Assembly (NCBI GenBank): GCA_009733575.1
Contig: ML769600.1
Span: 54,991-118,990 of the forward strand
Source: Gymnopus androsaceus JB14
Taxonomy: Eukaryota > Basidiomycota > Agaricomycetes > Agaricales > Omphalotaceae
Direction: 5' to 3'
DNA length: 64,000 nucleotides
Below the pieces are notes generated by a model. The model worked only from the letters and a program-made list of their open reading frames with translations, was not told the origin of the DNA and made no database searches. Position numbers and translations under genes: made by a program. The stretch's first letter is position 1, and every line of letters begins with the position of its first letter. Positions 36,598 through 47,529 of the stretch are shown here, one piece after another.

Positions 36598-37604
36598 ACT
36601 GTAGCAATACAAGCAGTTTGTCAGGGGTATAACCTGTGACTTTCCTGACAAAATTTTTATTTCGTCAAGTCCATCAATGACCTGTGACCTAAAAAGAATT
36701 TTTGTCAAGTTGAGCTACATTTTCAGATATTTTTAGGCTTTCTGAAGTTGGGAAAAAAATATAATTGTGACCACTGATTTTTGAATTTCATTGCACAGGT
36801 CAATGACTGGTGACCTCCGCAAGGGGGATCGGAAATTAAAATTAGTGATATCATCCCTAAAAGTTTTCGGGTACCATGATGATGATCCCAAATAAGGAAA
36901 TCCCGTGGTTGGGTACTACAGTACAGCACTTTCGTCGTTTTTCTTTATGATTTTGCTGCATTTTGTGTTTTATGCTTCTAATCCAACTTCTGAGTACAAA
37001 ATATAATGAATTATGTAGCACAATAATAGAAGCTTGAGTCATCGGAGGGACAGAATGACAAGAGTTGTATGACTCATGGCAGTGTATGCATGATTGTGAA
37101 TCATGTGAATGGTGCCATAGTATTACACCACATATTTTAGTATTTCACTTGTGATTCTTTCAATTCTTGCTTAAACTTCAAATGGATTCAGAGTCTCGAT
37201 TTTAAGGTCTATCAAAGAATTTCTGTCTATTCAAAAAATTGTCTACTAAAGATTACTGAAAGTTAAAGGTCTTCAAACATTTTTGCCATCTGAAAGTTTT
37301 AGAGCCTGTTCGGCAAAAGATAACATTGAACTTTGACCGCTAAATCTTGCCTATATATAGCAAATGACTAATTGCTCCACCATTCAATTTTTAGTCATTT
37401 GCTATATATGGGCAGGATTTAGCGGTCAAAGTTCAACATTATCTTTTGCCAAACAGGCTCTTAGCACTGGTGGACTGGGCGAAGGATGATCATAGACAAT
37501 TTCGGAAATTCAGCTGTCAGATCCCCCTTGGACCTCCATGACATTTCGTCATTTTCAAGGGCTCTGTGACCCATGACTGACAAACTGCTTGTATTGCTAC
37601 AGTA
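36598..37604. mobile_element. Inverted-repeat element about 1 kb, hosting a nested MITE
   Basis: TACTGTAGCAATACAAGCAG at the left end (about 36598) recurs as its reverse complement at the right end (about 37604), and similarity continues into GTTTGTCAG and the GTCACAG region. No ORF for a transposase is seen, so it is non-autonomous. The Harbinger-like MITE at 37302-37460 sits inside. No target-site duplication could be fixed. Confidence 0.55.
37302..37460. mobile_element. 159-bp foldback MITE, PIF/Harbinger-like
   Basis: Arms begin GAGCCTGTTCGGCAAAAGAT and end with the reverse complement. They are almost perfectly palindromic over about 70 bp each, with a short AT-rich loop. TTA flanks both ends (37299-37301 and 37461-37463), the 3-bp TSD expected for PIF/Harbinger. 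Confidence 0.8.
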
Positions 37605-37895
37605 CTCACAAACCATCACTCCCAACCAATGCATAACCAGTCTCAATATTGATAGCATCCCCTAATAACCCTCTAGACTCCAATGACCGCCCCACAATCA
37701 ACAGGAACACTTTGAATCCAGAATTGATGAGTGAATACTCCTTTGAGGCTTGAGTGCTTGAAATTCTTCAAGTCTATCTTGATGAATTGAGACTGAGGTT
37801 AAGTTGCTGCAAAGAGGCCAGACCAGTAAGTAACAATACATGAAATCTTGAGACTTGCTTGAATCATTGAAGTCCAAGAGAATGAGACAAGGTGG

Positions 37896-38615
37896 TGCAG
37901 AAGAATGAGTCATTCTAGCAAGAGAACATAGGCACCTAGTTGTGCATGGAGTGATCCAGTCTACCTGAGGGTCAAGGAAGCGCTAGCGTCTGCAGAGGGC
38001 TAACACCACTGGAGAAGCAGAGAGAGTCAAGGGAACTGGGGGTCTGGCATACCTACCATAGAGATTGACGTCAACAAAGCTTTCTGGTCAAAAGTTTGAG
38101 ATAAAGTCAGTCCTGCGTAGATACTGGAATAAGAAGTGAGAGTTTTTGTTCGAGAGAACGGGTTTGAGTGAGAAAAGGACTTTGAGACAATACTTGCAGG
38201 CTACGTTGGCCTTTCACTACAATGGTGGTTGGGTGCAAGAAACAAATGCATTTCACAACTTGGGTCACAGATTATAAGTACTGAAAAACTGGCTGAAACG
38301 TGAAATAAAAAGGAAGCAGGAAGGAAGAGTGCTATCAAACCCGATTTGGATAAATTTGGAATCAACACTGGGCTACAGATTAGCGCAATCCCCCAGGGTA
38401 CAATGTGAAGGCCCTCAAGCTTCAGCAACACTTGCTCAAGGCAAAAGTACCCTGGTGTCAGACCGGGTGCTTCATCTTCCTCTCTCCTCCTCGAGTCTTC
38501 AGCGTAGGTACAAGATATCAGTAAGTTGTGTTTGAAGTTGGCTGTAGGAAGGTGCCCAAGGGCAAAAGGGTCACGTTGTCCGGATTCCGCAGGTTGCGTA
38601 CACATCACTTCCACA
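37896..38615 (-). repeat. 3' LTR of the Gypsy element (720 bp)
   Basis: Direct copy of 49371-50175 with a deletion of about 85 bp near 38530 and many CpG-type transitions. It starts TGCAGAAGAATGAG and ends CTTCCACA on the plus strand. Confidence 0.85.
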
Positions 38616-38940
38616 GAGGAGGGCACTTTGAGACTGACCTTGGGATCAAGAAAGTAAGTAGAGGAAAGCAAAGAAAAGAAAAGACAAAATGATGGAAAGA
38701 AACAAATTGAGAGATGAGAAAGACAAAAAGATATGGCAACCCCTGTCCTCCCCTTGACACCGCATCTCACACTTCATTCACTGATTCCAAGACCTCTTCC
38801 ACCATCAACACCTTCTTTGGTATCTTCCATCCGTTCTCCCTTGTCCCGGTAGGTAGACTTTTGAAACCCAGGAACCTGTCAATCCAGGTAGGCCAGAAAC
38901 GGTGGGCCCAGTCAATACATGCACAGCTGATTCTGCCAGC

Positions 38941-39678
38941 TTAATGCAAAAAATCACGATAAGTGTTGTGGGCCATTTTGCAAAAGATCCCAATAACTTT
39001 TAGCACTGATATTTTTGAAGCATTCACCGAATATTTGGAACAATCAAATCACCATAAATGCCTAAAATAGAAATGGCTATAGTGGGTGAAGGAGGGCCCG
39101 TGGGAAAAACTGACACCCCCCTGCCCCATGGTAGTGATGGCTATCCAACCATAACCTTATTTCACCCCTATACCCTAAGTATCCTAACCCTAACCCTGTA
39201 TATTTTAACAGTGGGGGCAAGCCCCCACACCCCCATATTATCCTCAACCCCTAAACCCTAACCCCCTAACCCCTAACCAATGCTAACCCATAGTTTGGCA
39301 ATGTTTTGATCAGATCTCTATGTCAAGTGCTAACCCTAACAAGATCTGACCAAAACATTGCTTAAATACCCTTTTTGGTAACCCTAACCCTAACCCTAAT
39401 CCTAACATAATCATAATATTTTGCAAAATATTGCTTCAACATGCTAATTTGGACAATATACCCTAACCCTAACCCTAACCCTACCCTAACCTCACCTGAT
39501 CTGATTACATAATTTTCCAAATATGGTCTTACAAGTATTTGGTAACCATAAATATGGTTGCTAGAATATTTGGCAAATCATCTAGCCATATATTCCTATT
39601 CCAAAATGTCAGTGCTAAAAGTTATCGGGATCTTTTGCAAAATGGCTCACAACACTTATCGTGATCTTTTGCAAAAGC
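38941..39678. mobile_element. Foldback element with internal CCCTAA telomere-like repeats (copy 1)
   Basis: The ends are inverted repeats carrying two related motifs, GCAAAA-ATCACGATAA and TTTTGCAAAAGATCCC-GATAA, separated by TGTTGTG-GCC. The interior has several runs of CCCTAA (around 39176-39500), a GC hairpin GTGGGGGCAAGCCCCCAC (39211-39228) and AATGTTTTGATCAGATCT. No ORF. Copy 2 at 51522-52196 has the same plan in opposite orientation. Confidence 0.7.
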
Positions 39679-39688
39679 CTAGCAACAT

Positions 39689-40768
39689 CTAGTGACGTGC
39701 GCTGTGCTGCGGCACCCACTCGTAGTCACAACAACAATCAATCCACCTTGTGAACATCCTCAGATTCATCAACCAGACCAGTTCCCTATTTTGCACAGTA
39801 CTGGTGAACCATAACACGAAGGAGGTTTCTTCAACAATATTCCTCTTTCCCATCAAGACCCTTCCTGAACCTTGATCAAAGACAGTCTCGTTCTGCCCGT
39901 ACGGATCCTTGAAAGTGGTGAAGCGTTTCAGCATGGTAGTGAATGTGTTCCTGCTGATACAGCCTCGGTGTGGACAATAGCGCTCTGGAGCAACCTTGGT
40001 GACGACTCCTCTTTCGATCTCGGCGTAAGTGAGGTCTGGGTCGGACCTCCAGACCTGGATGTAAAACTCTAAAGAGACAAGCTCGTCACCAAGCAAAAAG
40101 TGGTTGGTAACTGTGTAAAAAAATCGAAAAGAGAGATCGAAACAACTGTACAAGTCTCGAACTGAACGGTCAATGAATGTCAAACCATGTCCTTCAAGAT
40201 AAGACTCCCAGTTGTTGTGGATTGGCATGTAAAGGGAAAACTCGCAGCCATTATCAGAGTACAGAGAACGTGACTTGGACTGCAGGGAGTCGCTAATCCC
40301 AAATCGAACCTCTCGAATCCTGCACGTAGGCATCCTCCATACTTGTCCTTCCACGATGACCTCCTGTTTCGAATCGGTGGGTAATGTGTCAGGATCTACC
40401 ATCAGAGCCAGATCACTTAGAGATGCGACTTCCCCTCGAACCTGGTCCTTTAGTGCAATGAAGTGAGGGAGCGCCATGGGTCGAAGTTTGACAATGAAGT
40501 GATACTGCAGAAAGTTGAGAAGATCGAGGTCTGGTTTCAGACAATAAATGCTTCTTGGTTGGCCGGCGAGTTGACAAAGGAAAACATTGAGAACATGTTG
40601 GTTCTCTTCTGCAAGAAACATGGCATTAATAGATCCCCCAATGGAACATCCAGTCAGCGATCTCAAAATGGGAACATTAAATGAAGGAACTATAGCAAAA
40701 GGATCATACGGTGGTTTCATGATCTGTGGATTCAAGTAGTAAAAGGGCACCACAAATTGAGAACGCAT
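39689..40768 (-). CDS. Accessory ORF of the Gypsy element, 359 codons, intact
   Basis: An open 359-codon frame lies downstream of the integrase inside the retroelement. It starts MRSQFVVPFYYLNPQIMKPP. No TM helix or signal peptide is seen, so it is not a classic envelope. A Cys/His cluster (YCPHRGC) and a CCCDYEW segment lie near the C-terminus. I do not recognise a family. The frame at 41205-41555 (starting MFFPLTLSNLVATMSYSPLY) may be its original N-terminus, separated by the CCTAGG minisatellite. Its openness contrasts with the broken pol. Confidence 0.45.
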   Translation of the reverse strand: MRSQFVVPFYYLNPQIMKPPYDPFAIVPSFNVPILRSLTGCSIGGSINAMFLAEENQHVLNVFLCQLAGQPRSIYCLKPDLDLLNFLQYHFIVKLRPMALPHFIALKDQVRGEVASLSDLALMVDPDTLPTDSKQEVIVEGQVWRMPTCRIREVRFGISDSLQSKSRSLYSDNGCEFSLYMPIHNNWESYLEGHGLTFIDRSVRDLYSCFDLSFRFFYTVTNHFLLGDELVSLEFYIQVWRSDPDLTYAEIERGVVTKVAPERYCPHRGCISRNTFTTMLKRFTTFKDPYGQNETVFDQGSGRVLMGKRNIVEETSFVLWFTSTVQNRELVWLMNLRMFTRWIDCCCDYEWVPQHSARH

Positions 40769-40979
40769 ACCCCTGGGAACTGTAATGGGGAAAAGAAGAT
40801 TGTTCCTCGTGACGGGGGGAGGCAGCAGATTCTCGTTAGGGATGGAAAGGTCTGTAGAAGCAAAATAGGGAACATTGGAAGGGGTAGAATTGACATAACT
40901 CGGAATAATGGGAGTGAAGTCTGTGCAGGGAGAGCCTGTATAGCCCTTTAGTCATCAGCAAAAAGGGGTTAAACCTATG

Positions 40980-41233
40980 ATGACCTAGGGAACCTAGGCT
41001 ACCCCAGGCTACCTTAGGCTACCTCAGGTTACCTCAGGTTCCTCAGGTTCCTCAGGTTAGCTCAGGTTTACTCAGGTTTACTCAGGTTTACTCAGATTGC
41101 CTCAAATTCCCAAGGTTTATCCCTAAATCCTAGGCAACCTAGGTGACCTCAAAGAAACTGAGGCAGTCCAGGCAACCTAGGTGGCCTAGGAGACCTAGGT
41201 ATCCTTAGGTTCCCTTAAGTCTCTTTAGGTCAT
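40980..41233. repeat. CCTAGG/CTCAGG minisatellite with inverted ends
   Basis: About 255 bp of degenerate 10-11-bp units (ACCTAGG, GCTACCTCAGG, TTACTCAGG) lies within the retroelement. Its ends are ATGACCTA and the reverse complement TAGGTCAT, suggesting a MITE-like unit that broke the accessory ORF. Confidence 0.6.
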
Positions 41234-41555
41234 TGTGGGTCAACCTAAAGTCAGCCCTGGGCCCAGACCATTTTTCCTGATGTAAATTGTAAAGGAGTAG
41301 GGTTGGATCAAAGGAGAAGGAAGAACCAGAATCTGAATACAACCTAAACCCTTTGCAAGTAACCTTGTTTGTTGGTGAGCTTGGAGGGGTAATGGTGTCC
41401 AGGTTGGGTTCATAACCTTTGTGTAAAGAGATGAGTCGACCAAGTGACAGGCTGTTTTGAGAGGTGGTGGCGCCTCTGAAAGCTTTTCGAGGAGAATAGA
41501 GTGGTGAGTAAGACATTGTGGCAACAAGATTAGAGAGAGTGAGGGGAAAAAACAA
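41205..41555 (-). pseudogene. Probable N-terminal part of the Gypsy accessory ORF
   Basis: A 116-codon frame (MSYSPLYSPRKAFRG near its start, Ser-rich) runs into the minisatellite and stops. Its orientation and position directly before the 359-codon ORF suggest they were once one frame. No homology known to me. Confidence 0.35.
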
Positions 41556-41636
41556 AGAGTGAATGAAATTTGAGATTAAAATAAGGTTAAAATAAAGAGT
41601 CCAAAAAGAAGACTTTGCTGCCTTGTGGCCGGCTAG

Positions 41637-42960
41637 TCATTCAGAGGCATAGCCTCGCATCCAAAAGATCTCATCAGAGATTGGTTCCCAGTTTGTATTG
41701 TATTGGGAGGAGTAGATTTTAACAGAAGCAGCAAAAGAACTCAGCATGTATGATTCGGACGCAATTTCGTTGCATTTTGACATGTCTTCCAGTTCCACAG
41801 TGTTAACTGCAGCTTCTTTAGGCTTCGGATGCATCGGAAGGCGTGATTTTAAGGTTTGATTATCTGGATGAAAGAAAAATAAGCGTAGTCTCTGAGTATT
41901 GACATGCCTTTTCATAATGGTTCCATTGAGTTCCCGAAGCATGTACAATCAGTGGTCTCGTTTCTGGTGAATGATGTATGGACCAGAGTACATCCAATCT
42001 CCTTTATTCCCTTTCTGCTCTTTGAGTTGGGACTCTCGGAGCCAAACATACATACCTTCTTCATACTCATGAAAATTGAATCTCCCATTGTTCCTTTTGA
42101 GGAAACTGTCAATTGCACGTTGTTGGGAAGCTCGAATTGTAGCATATGCCAAGCGGAGTTTGGGATCACATCTAGTGAGTTGATGCATGCAGATCACAAT
42201 AAGGTCTGAAGTCGAGGTCACCTTGTCCCAGTTGAGGGTCTGCCAGGTGGGCTCTGTAAAGCTGAATGAAAGGAGGGGATGTACACCGTATAAGAGGAAG
42301 TAAGGAGAAAAACCTGTAGCACAAGAAACAGTGATTCAAAGGGCGAACAGGGCAGTCGCAACCCAATCAGGCCAAGTCCCTATTGCATCCTCAGCAGCTT
42401 TGACAATTGCCTCGACCAGTGGAATGTGATTCCGTTCCACTACCCCATTACCTTGAGGGTGATATGGAGTCGAGACAATGATCTTGCATCTATAGAGGGA
42501 GGTAAGCAATTCTTGTACTTCCTTTAGGAACTCTGGTCCACTGTCCATGGAGATAATGGGAATGCAACCGAATTGACAAATGAGATCCTGGTAAATGAAG
42601 TTCGCAACATAAGTGGCTTTTAGCGCAACGAGAGGTTTAGCTTCTGGCCAAAGGATATTCGGTTCTATTGCTTGTATGATATACTTGAATTCTCCAAACC
42701 CTTTGGGCATGTGAATAGCGTTGAGATTGAAATGGCGCAGAATGGGTGACTGCCACGAAACATTGAGTGGGACCATCAGCAAGGGCTTGATGAGCTTTTG
42801 GCACTCTATGCAGGAACAAACAAAATACGAGATGGGTTTGTACATAGCGGGCCAGTAAAATCTGTCCAATAAAAATTGGCAAGTAGTATTGCGACCTCAA
42901 TGACCAGTCTCATTATGAGCCTCAGCCATCAATTCTCCTCTCTGCTTGACATCTTCCATG
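41637..42960 (-). pseudogene. Gypsy integrase, degenerate
   Basis: In order on the minus strand: a H2C2 zinc-binding region (HNETGH, CSCIECQ), the integrase core (YIIQAIEPNILWPEA, SMDSGPEFL, TPYHPQGNGVVERNH, with the D-D-E pattern recognisable) and a GPY/F module (YSGPYIIHQKRDH) continuing into LRELNGTIMKRHVN after an in-frame TGA. Further breaks occur near 42330 and 42900. It joins cDNA to host DNA in active elements; this copy is broken. Confidence 0.75.
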
Positions 42961-43067
42961 ATGAGCCTTAGAAGCGTGTCCTCTTTGCGTTTGCTCTTAG
43001 GCAACAAGTAAAGCCTCCCTTCTCGAAGAACAAAGCGGCAAACCCACTTGAAGAACTGGAGATGTTC

Positions 43068-44168
43068 TCAATCCAAAACAATAGACGGGGGAACCGTACC
43101 TTTACCCAAAAAGTTTCTGATCTTGTCCCAGTATCCAGCGGAGTTGACCAGCTCTTTCTTCTTCATGGAAACTCCTGTAGCAGCTGCAGTGAGTGAGTAG
43201 AGTGATGGTTGAATATCAAAGAATGTTATTTCAGTTGTGAATTCTTCGTCACCCAAGGAGCACCTTTTGACTCTTGTATGGTGTACCTTTAAATCAAACT
43301 CAGGTAAGTATCTCAGCAAAGTTTTGTTCACAAAGCGTAACAATGAGAAGGTGAAGAACAAATAAGGCTCATTGGGGTCAAGAGCAGAATAAACTCCCCC
43401 TGGGCCAAACAATGGAGATAGGGGACCTCTCGAATTCGAGATACAGGGCAGTTCATGCACCAGGTCCCAAGACACATCATAGTTTTTGGAAAAACAAATA
43501 GAAAAGAGCTCGAAGAAGTACTTAGTGTCAATTCGAGGTAGAGATTTGAGTCGCAAGCACTCCTTTTCCCATCCGACTTGATTGATATAGCTATCAAGGA
43601 ACTCCTCTTGTTCCGCCTCGGTTTCTATATGTTCTCCTTTGACATGTGGTCAATGAGACAAGGCATCCTCCAGTTTGTGGGAGGTAGACGTGGTTAGTCT
43701 CAAACGTAAATAACCTACACCATGCAGCCCAGCATAAGATTGGTGCATTGGGAATGATGTCAGGGTCCTTGAGCATTTTTGCGAGTGAGATAGCATCATG
43801 GTCCAGTCTGAAGAAGACACCCCAGATGCAATGGCAGAGTTCTTTAAACACGCGATAAACAGCGTATAGTTTGGTCTTGGGTTGTCCATAGTTCTGTTTG
43901 CACTTGTTGAACGTGCAGGATCCATATCCAGAGATACATTTAACCTTGTTGTGGATTTGGTAAAGTCCCCATCCAGCTCCGGACCAACAACCATCAAGCC
44001 TTTGTCGGATTCCTGTGGTCTCCGAGTTACTAACTTCGCGGCAGGGTAATCAATGACAATCAGAATGGGAGGGGATGAGATTCGGGATTTCAGAAAATTG
44101 AAAGTGTCTAGTGTGTCATCAGTGAATATGAAGTCAATTTCTAATAAGTCTTGGAGAAGAATAGTCAT
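43068..44168 (-). pseudogene. Gypsy RNase H and pre-integrase region, degenerate
   Basis: Between RT and the H2C2 region, three frames (44168-43650, 43851-43594, 43556-43068) read FTDDTLDTFNFLKSRISSPP, typical of the RT/RNase H connection (the TFNFLKSRISSPPIL pattern), then RNase H-like segments and a linker. Frame changes near 44030 and 43650 break it. Confidence 0.55.
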
Positions 44169-44234
44169 GGCCTTAGCAATAAGAGAAAATCCTTTAATCC
44201 ATCTTTGTCCTACTCCAGCTGCACCAAGGAAGCC

Positions 44235-45368
44235 TCAAACTTTGGTAATGCAAGTAGGGACAGGCCAGTTCAGGATCTTCTGGATCATTGACGGCTCCAT
44301 ATGCCATCCTTCAAAAGAAACAATGGACCTGACGATCCTGAGTTTGAATACAGCTAGGATGGCCTTTGAACCCGACGCAGTCATTCCCGAATGAATAAGT
44401 GTAGCAAGCAAAAGATCCAGATGAAGAAAATACTCCCATACAAAACGGCATATGCCTGGGTGGATCTCCTCATTGTTATATCTTGTATTTGGACCCTTGA
44501 GACCACAGTCGTCAACAAAGACTCGAACAAATTCCCTGATGTGAAAAGTTGCGTGATTGGTGCATTGTTGGAATTCTTGCATTGAATTCGTGAATCCTTG
44601 TATGAGAGTCACTTGTTGTTTTGCACTGGCTGGCAAATGAAAGGCTTGCATAGGTTGTGACTGAACAGCTACCCAGCGCATGCGTCGAATCCGGAAAATA
44701 GATCCAGTAAAGCATAAATGGAAGCCCCTAGAAACTATCCAGCAAATTTGTGAATGTTAGGAGGTAAGCTCGCGTCCATGATGGTAACCACATTTAGCTC
44801 TTTGAGGTTCACCATAATTTGTATACCTTCTTTTTGACTGCGAATAGCGCCGAATGATAGCTAGATTTAGTAGGTTCAAAACATCCTCCCTTTTCATCTT
44901 TCTCAATTTGCTTGATAACTTCGTCAATAATAGCATTTGCTATTTGTATCGGCACTCTTTGCCAAGGTGTATGTTCTATAGTGGGAATGACATAGTCAGG
45001 GAAGTACTTTCGAGAAAACATACCACGCTTGGTTTGATCCCAAGCAAAGGCAAGCTCTCTCTGGGTCACAATCCATCCCAGAAGGTTGGTTTTGGTTGTA
45101 GTCAGGGTCCCAGGCTCGATGCGTGAAAGCATGTTGATGAGCCGGTCCTTCATTACCCTTTCCCCAAACTGCAAGGACTTGATGGGAGGAGGGTTGATAG
45201 GAATTTCGATATTTTGAGGGAGAGGCAGTGTTTTGAATTCTTGTGCTGCTGGATCGGGATTGTATGTTGGGACAGGCCGGTATTTTCGATGAACCAGTTT
45301 ATAATGGCTACGAGGTTTTACCCCAGGAAGATTAGTAGAAGCTGCATTAACTGAAAAAGGTTCGTAAG
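44235..45368 (-). pseudogene. Gypsy reverse transcriptase, degenerate
   Basis: The N-terminal part shows RT finger motifs (PIQIANAIIDEVIKQIEKD, GGCFEPTKSSYHSALFAV). The palm part carries the active-site box VFVDDCGLKG, an FVDD variant, and the thumb-like WPVPTCITKV. A frame break of about 130 bp near 44700-44810 separates the two. The upstream end is cut by the hAT MITE insertion. Confidence 0.75.
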
Positions 45369-46121
45369 TAGTGTGTGGCTCGGGTTGGTTCGGGTACCCC
45401 AAAGGTCAACCCGACCCGGACCCGGCACTGCACCCAGACCCGGTCAGCCAGGTATGGGTTTCTCCGGGTCCGGGTTGGGTTACAGTTTTTTCCGGGTGAA
45501 TTTTCATTGTTTTGTTCATTTTACTATACTTAACTTATTTGCATGAATAAAAATAATGGATGGCCCATTGTAGACATTGTATTAGGTGTTTATTGGACTT
45601 AAAATTCTAGTTTGCTTGTAATTACATTAAAACTTCTATTTAAAAACCTCGCAAATATTAAAAAATGCTTGAAAACCAAGGAAATCCAATGTTAAAATAC
45701 CTTCAAATACCCTAAAATACCCTAGATGGATGCCAGATATCTAATCAGGGTTTAAACAGTTATTTAAACATAATGATGGCAAAATTTCTATCATTAAAAA
45801 TTTGCAAATCTTGAAAATGCAATGAAAACAGTGTTTCCAAGGCATAAACACTATCTTAAAATATGTTGGGTACCATAGATGCATGCCTGGTCCCCAAATC
45901 ATTACAGAGAGCTTAAAATAGCTGTTTGAATGCAGTTGTATATTACAATTTTTATTATAAAAACCCTTAAAATCATAAAAAATGTTGGTTTTCTTGGTTC
46001 TACACAGGTGGATCCAGGTGAATTGCCTGGTCCCGGGTGTGCAGAGCTGGACCCGACCCGACCCGGCACAGCCACCCGACCCGGAAACCCGGCATACCCA
46101 GCATACCCGAGCCACACACTA
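45369..46121. mobile_element. hAT-type MITE (753 bp) with 8-bp TSD
   Basis: Terminal inverted repeats TAGTGTGTGGCTCGGGT are followed by subterminal CCCGACCCGG-rich arms. The exact 8-bp TSD TTCGTAAG lies at 45361-45368 and 46122-46129. The interior is AT-rich and non-coding. It lies inside the Gypsy element between protease and RT, so it inserted after the retroelement. Confidence 0.9.
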
Positions 46122-46513
46122 TTCGTAAGTTATTGGATTAGAAATTTCTGGAAAAGCTCAGTCTGTCCAAGAAGTATGATGCATTTTGCGTGTGATGTTA
46201 CTGGTGGCCAAAGCGTAAGTTCTGATCATTCAATTGAACTGAGGAGGAGGACTTTTGAATAAAAGAGAATTGAAATTGGAATACTCAGCGTTGCCTAACA
46301 ATGCTTCGAGTGATCTTCCAAATGTCGCAGGAGCACAGTGGAAGATTGGACTTTGCTCCTCAGTCAAAAATCCTTGGGCACATCCCAGTCTTCATCACTG
46401 GTTACAGCACGTGCTTCAACGAAAGGTCGGGATTTGTCTTTGTTGGGGTTGCAGATGACATATTGGTTTCTCTCGGACTTGGGATCCGTGAGGCTGATAG
46501 AGACATGCAGAAC

Positions 46514-47104
46514 TCAATTCTTGTTGCCGTCATTCCATAAAAACAAACGGGTGTCGCCAGAACGCCAATATTTGATACAACAAATGTACCATTGAAGGAA
46601 GGACTGTCCGAGGATGATGTCCCATGAGTTGCTGAGATCATGCCTGCTAATAAAAATGTGATGTGGGAAGTTATACTTCCCAATCCAAATATCAGAATCC
46701 ATCAGTACACCCATTAAGGGTTCAATCTCTCTGTTCACATCTTTCAGGGACCATTTCATCCCTTTGATTTCCAATGGTAATCGCACTTTCTTGAAGAAAG
46801 TCCTGGACCCAATGGTCAACTCAGACCCAGTGTCGATCATCGCTCGGAAACGGTGTCCAGCAATCACCACTTCAAATATACCCGTAACCATAGCATAAAG
46901 CTTGTTCGAGGCCACGACCGCACTCAAGTACTTGACCAAAAAGTCTTTTAACTTCGGCGCATCTTCGAAAGGAACATGTAATCCCCTTGAAATAGCCTGA
47001 GGCCCAATGTCCTCCCCGTCCTTGTTGTCTCTGAATATAGCACTTACTGATTTCTGCGTGTACTCCCTATGCGTTTTTGCAGCGTCCACTATTAACTTCA
47101 TCAA
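46514..47104 (-). pseudogene. Gypsy aspartic protease (retropepsin) region
   Basis: The frame contains RFRAMIDTGSELTIGS, the D-T-G active-site motif of retropepsins, and later WDIILGQSFLQWY, the ILG motif. Neighbouring gag and RT frames are out of register. Confidence 0.75.
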
Positions 47105-47529
47105 ACTCGGACTACTTCCAATGAGATTGCCTACAGAAAGAGCAATGTCAGTATTGATAATCTTATCAAAAATCTTTTTTGAATCAGTTCTCTACTGAAG
47201 ATCAGAAGTAAAGTGGTAATGCGGTATGGAGGAGGGTACTTGATGTGAACCGTCCTTCATCTCCACATCAGGCTTGCTCAGAGTTTGAAGTTTTGGATTC
47301 CTATAAGGTTGAGATTGGTGCCACCCTTTGTTTCTGTTGATAGGGTTTGGTGGTTCAGGGACGGACACAGATTTCTTCGAATTTCTTATGGGAGGCTGAG
47401 ATGGAACCTCGTCATGATCAATGGGAATAGGCTCGAGCAAAGGCTCTGGTGCCTTTGGAGCGTGAGAAGGTGCTGGTCTGGTTGGTTTTTGAAGGCTGTG
47501 AGGACTGAAACCAGAAGGCTGGTTATTGG

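Noticed and set aside
39170..39500. True telomere or chromosome end
   Set aside because: The CCCTAA runs are degenerate, interrupted, confined within inverted-repeat ends and embedded in a retroelement.
39689..40768. Retroviral-type envelope gene
   Set aside because: No signal peptide, TM helix or fusion-like segment, so the position alone is not enough.
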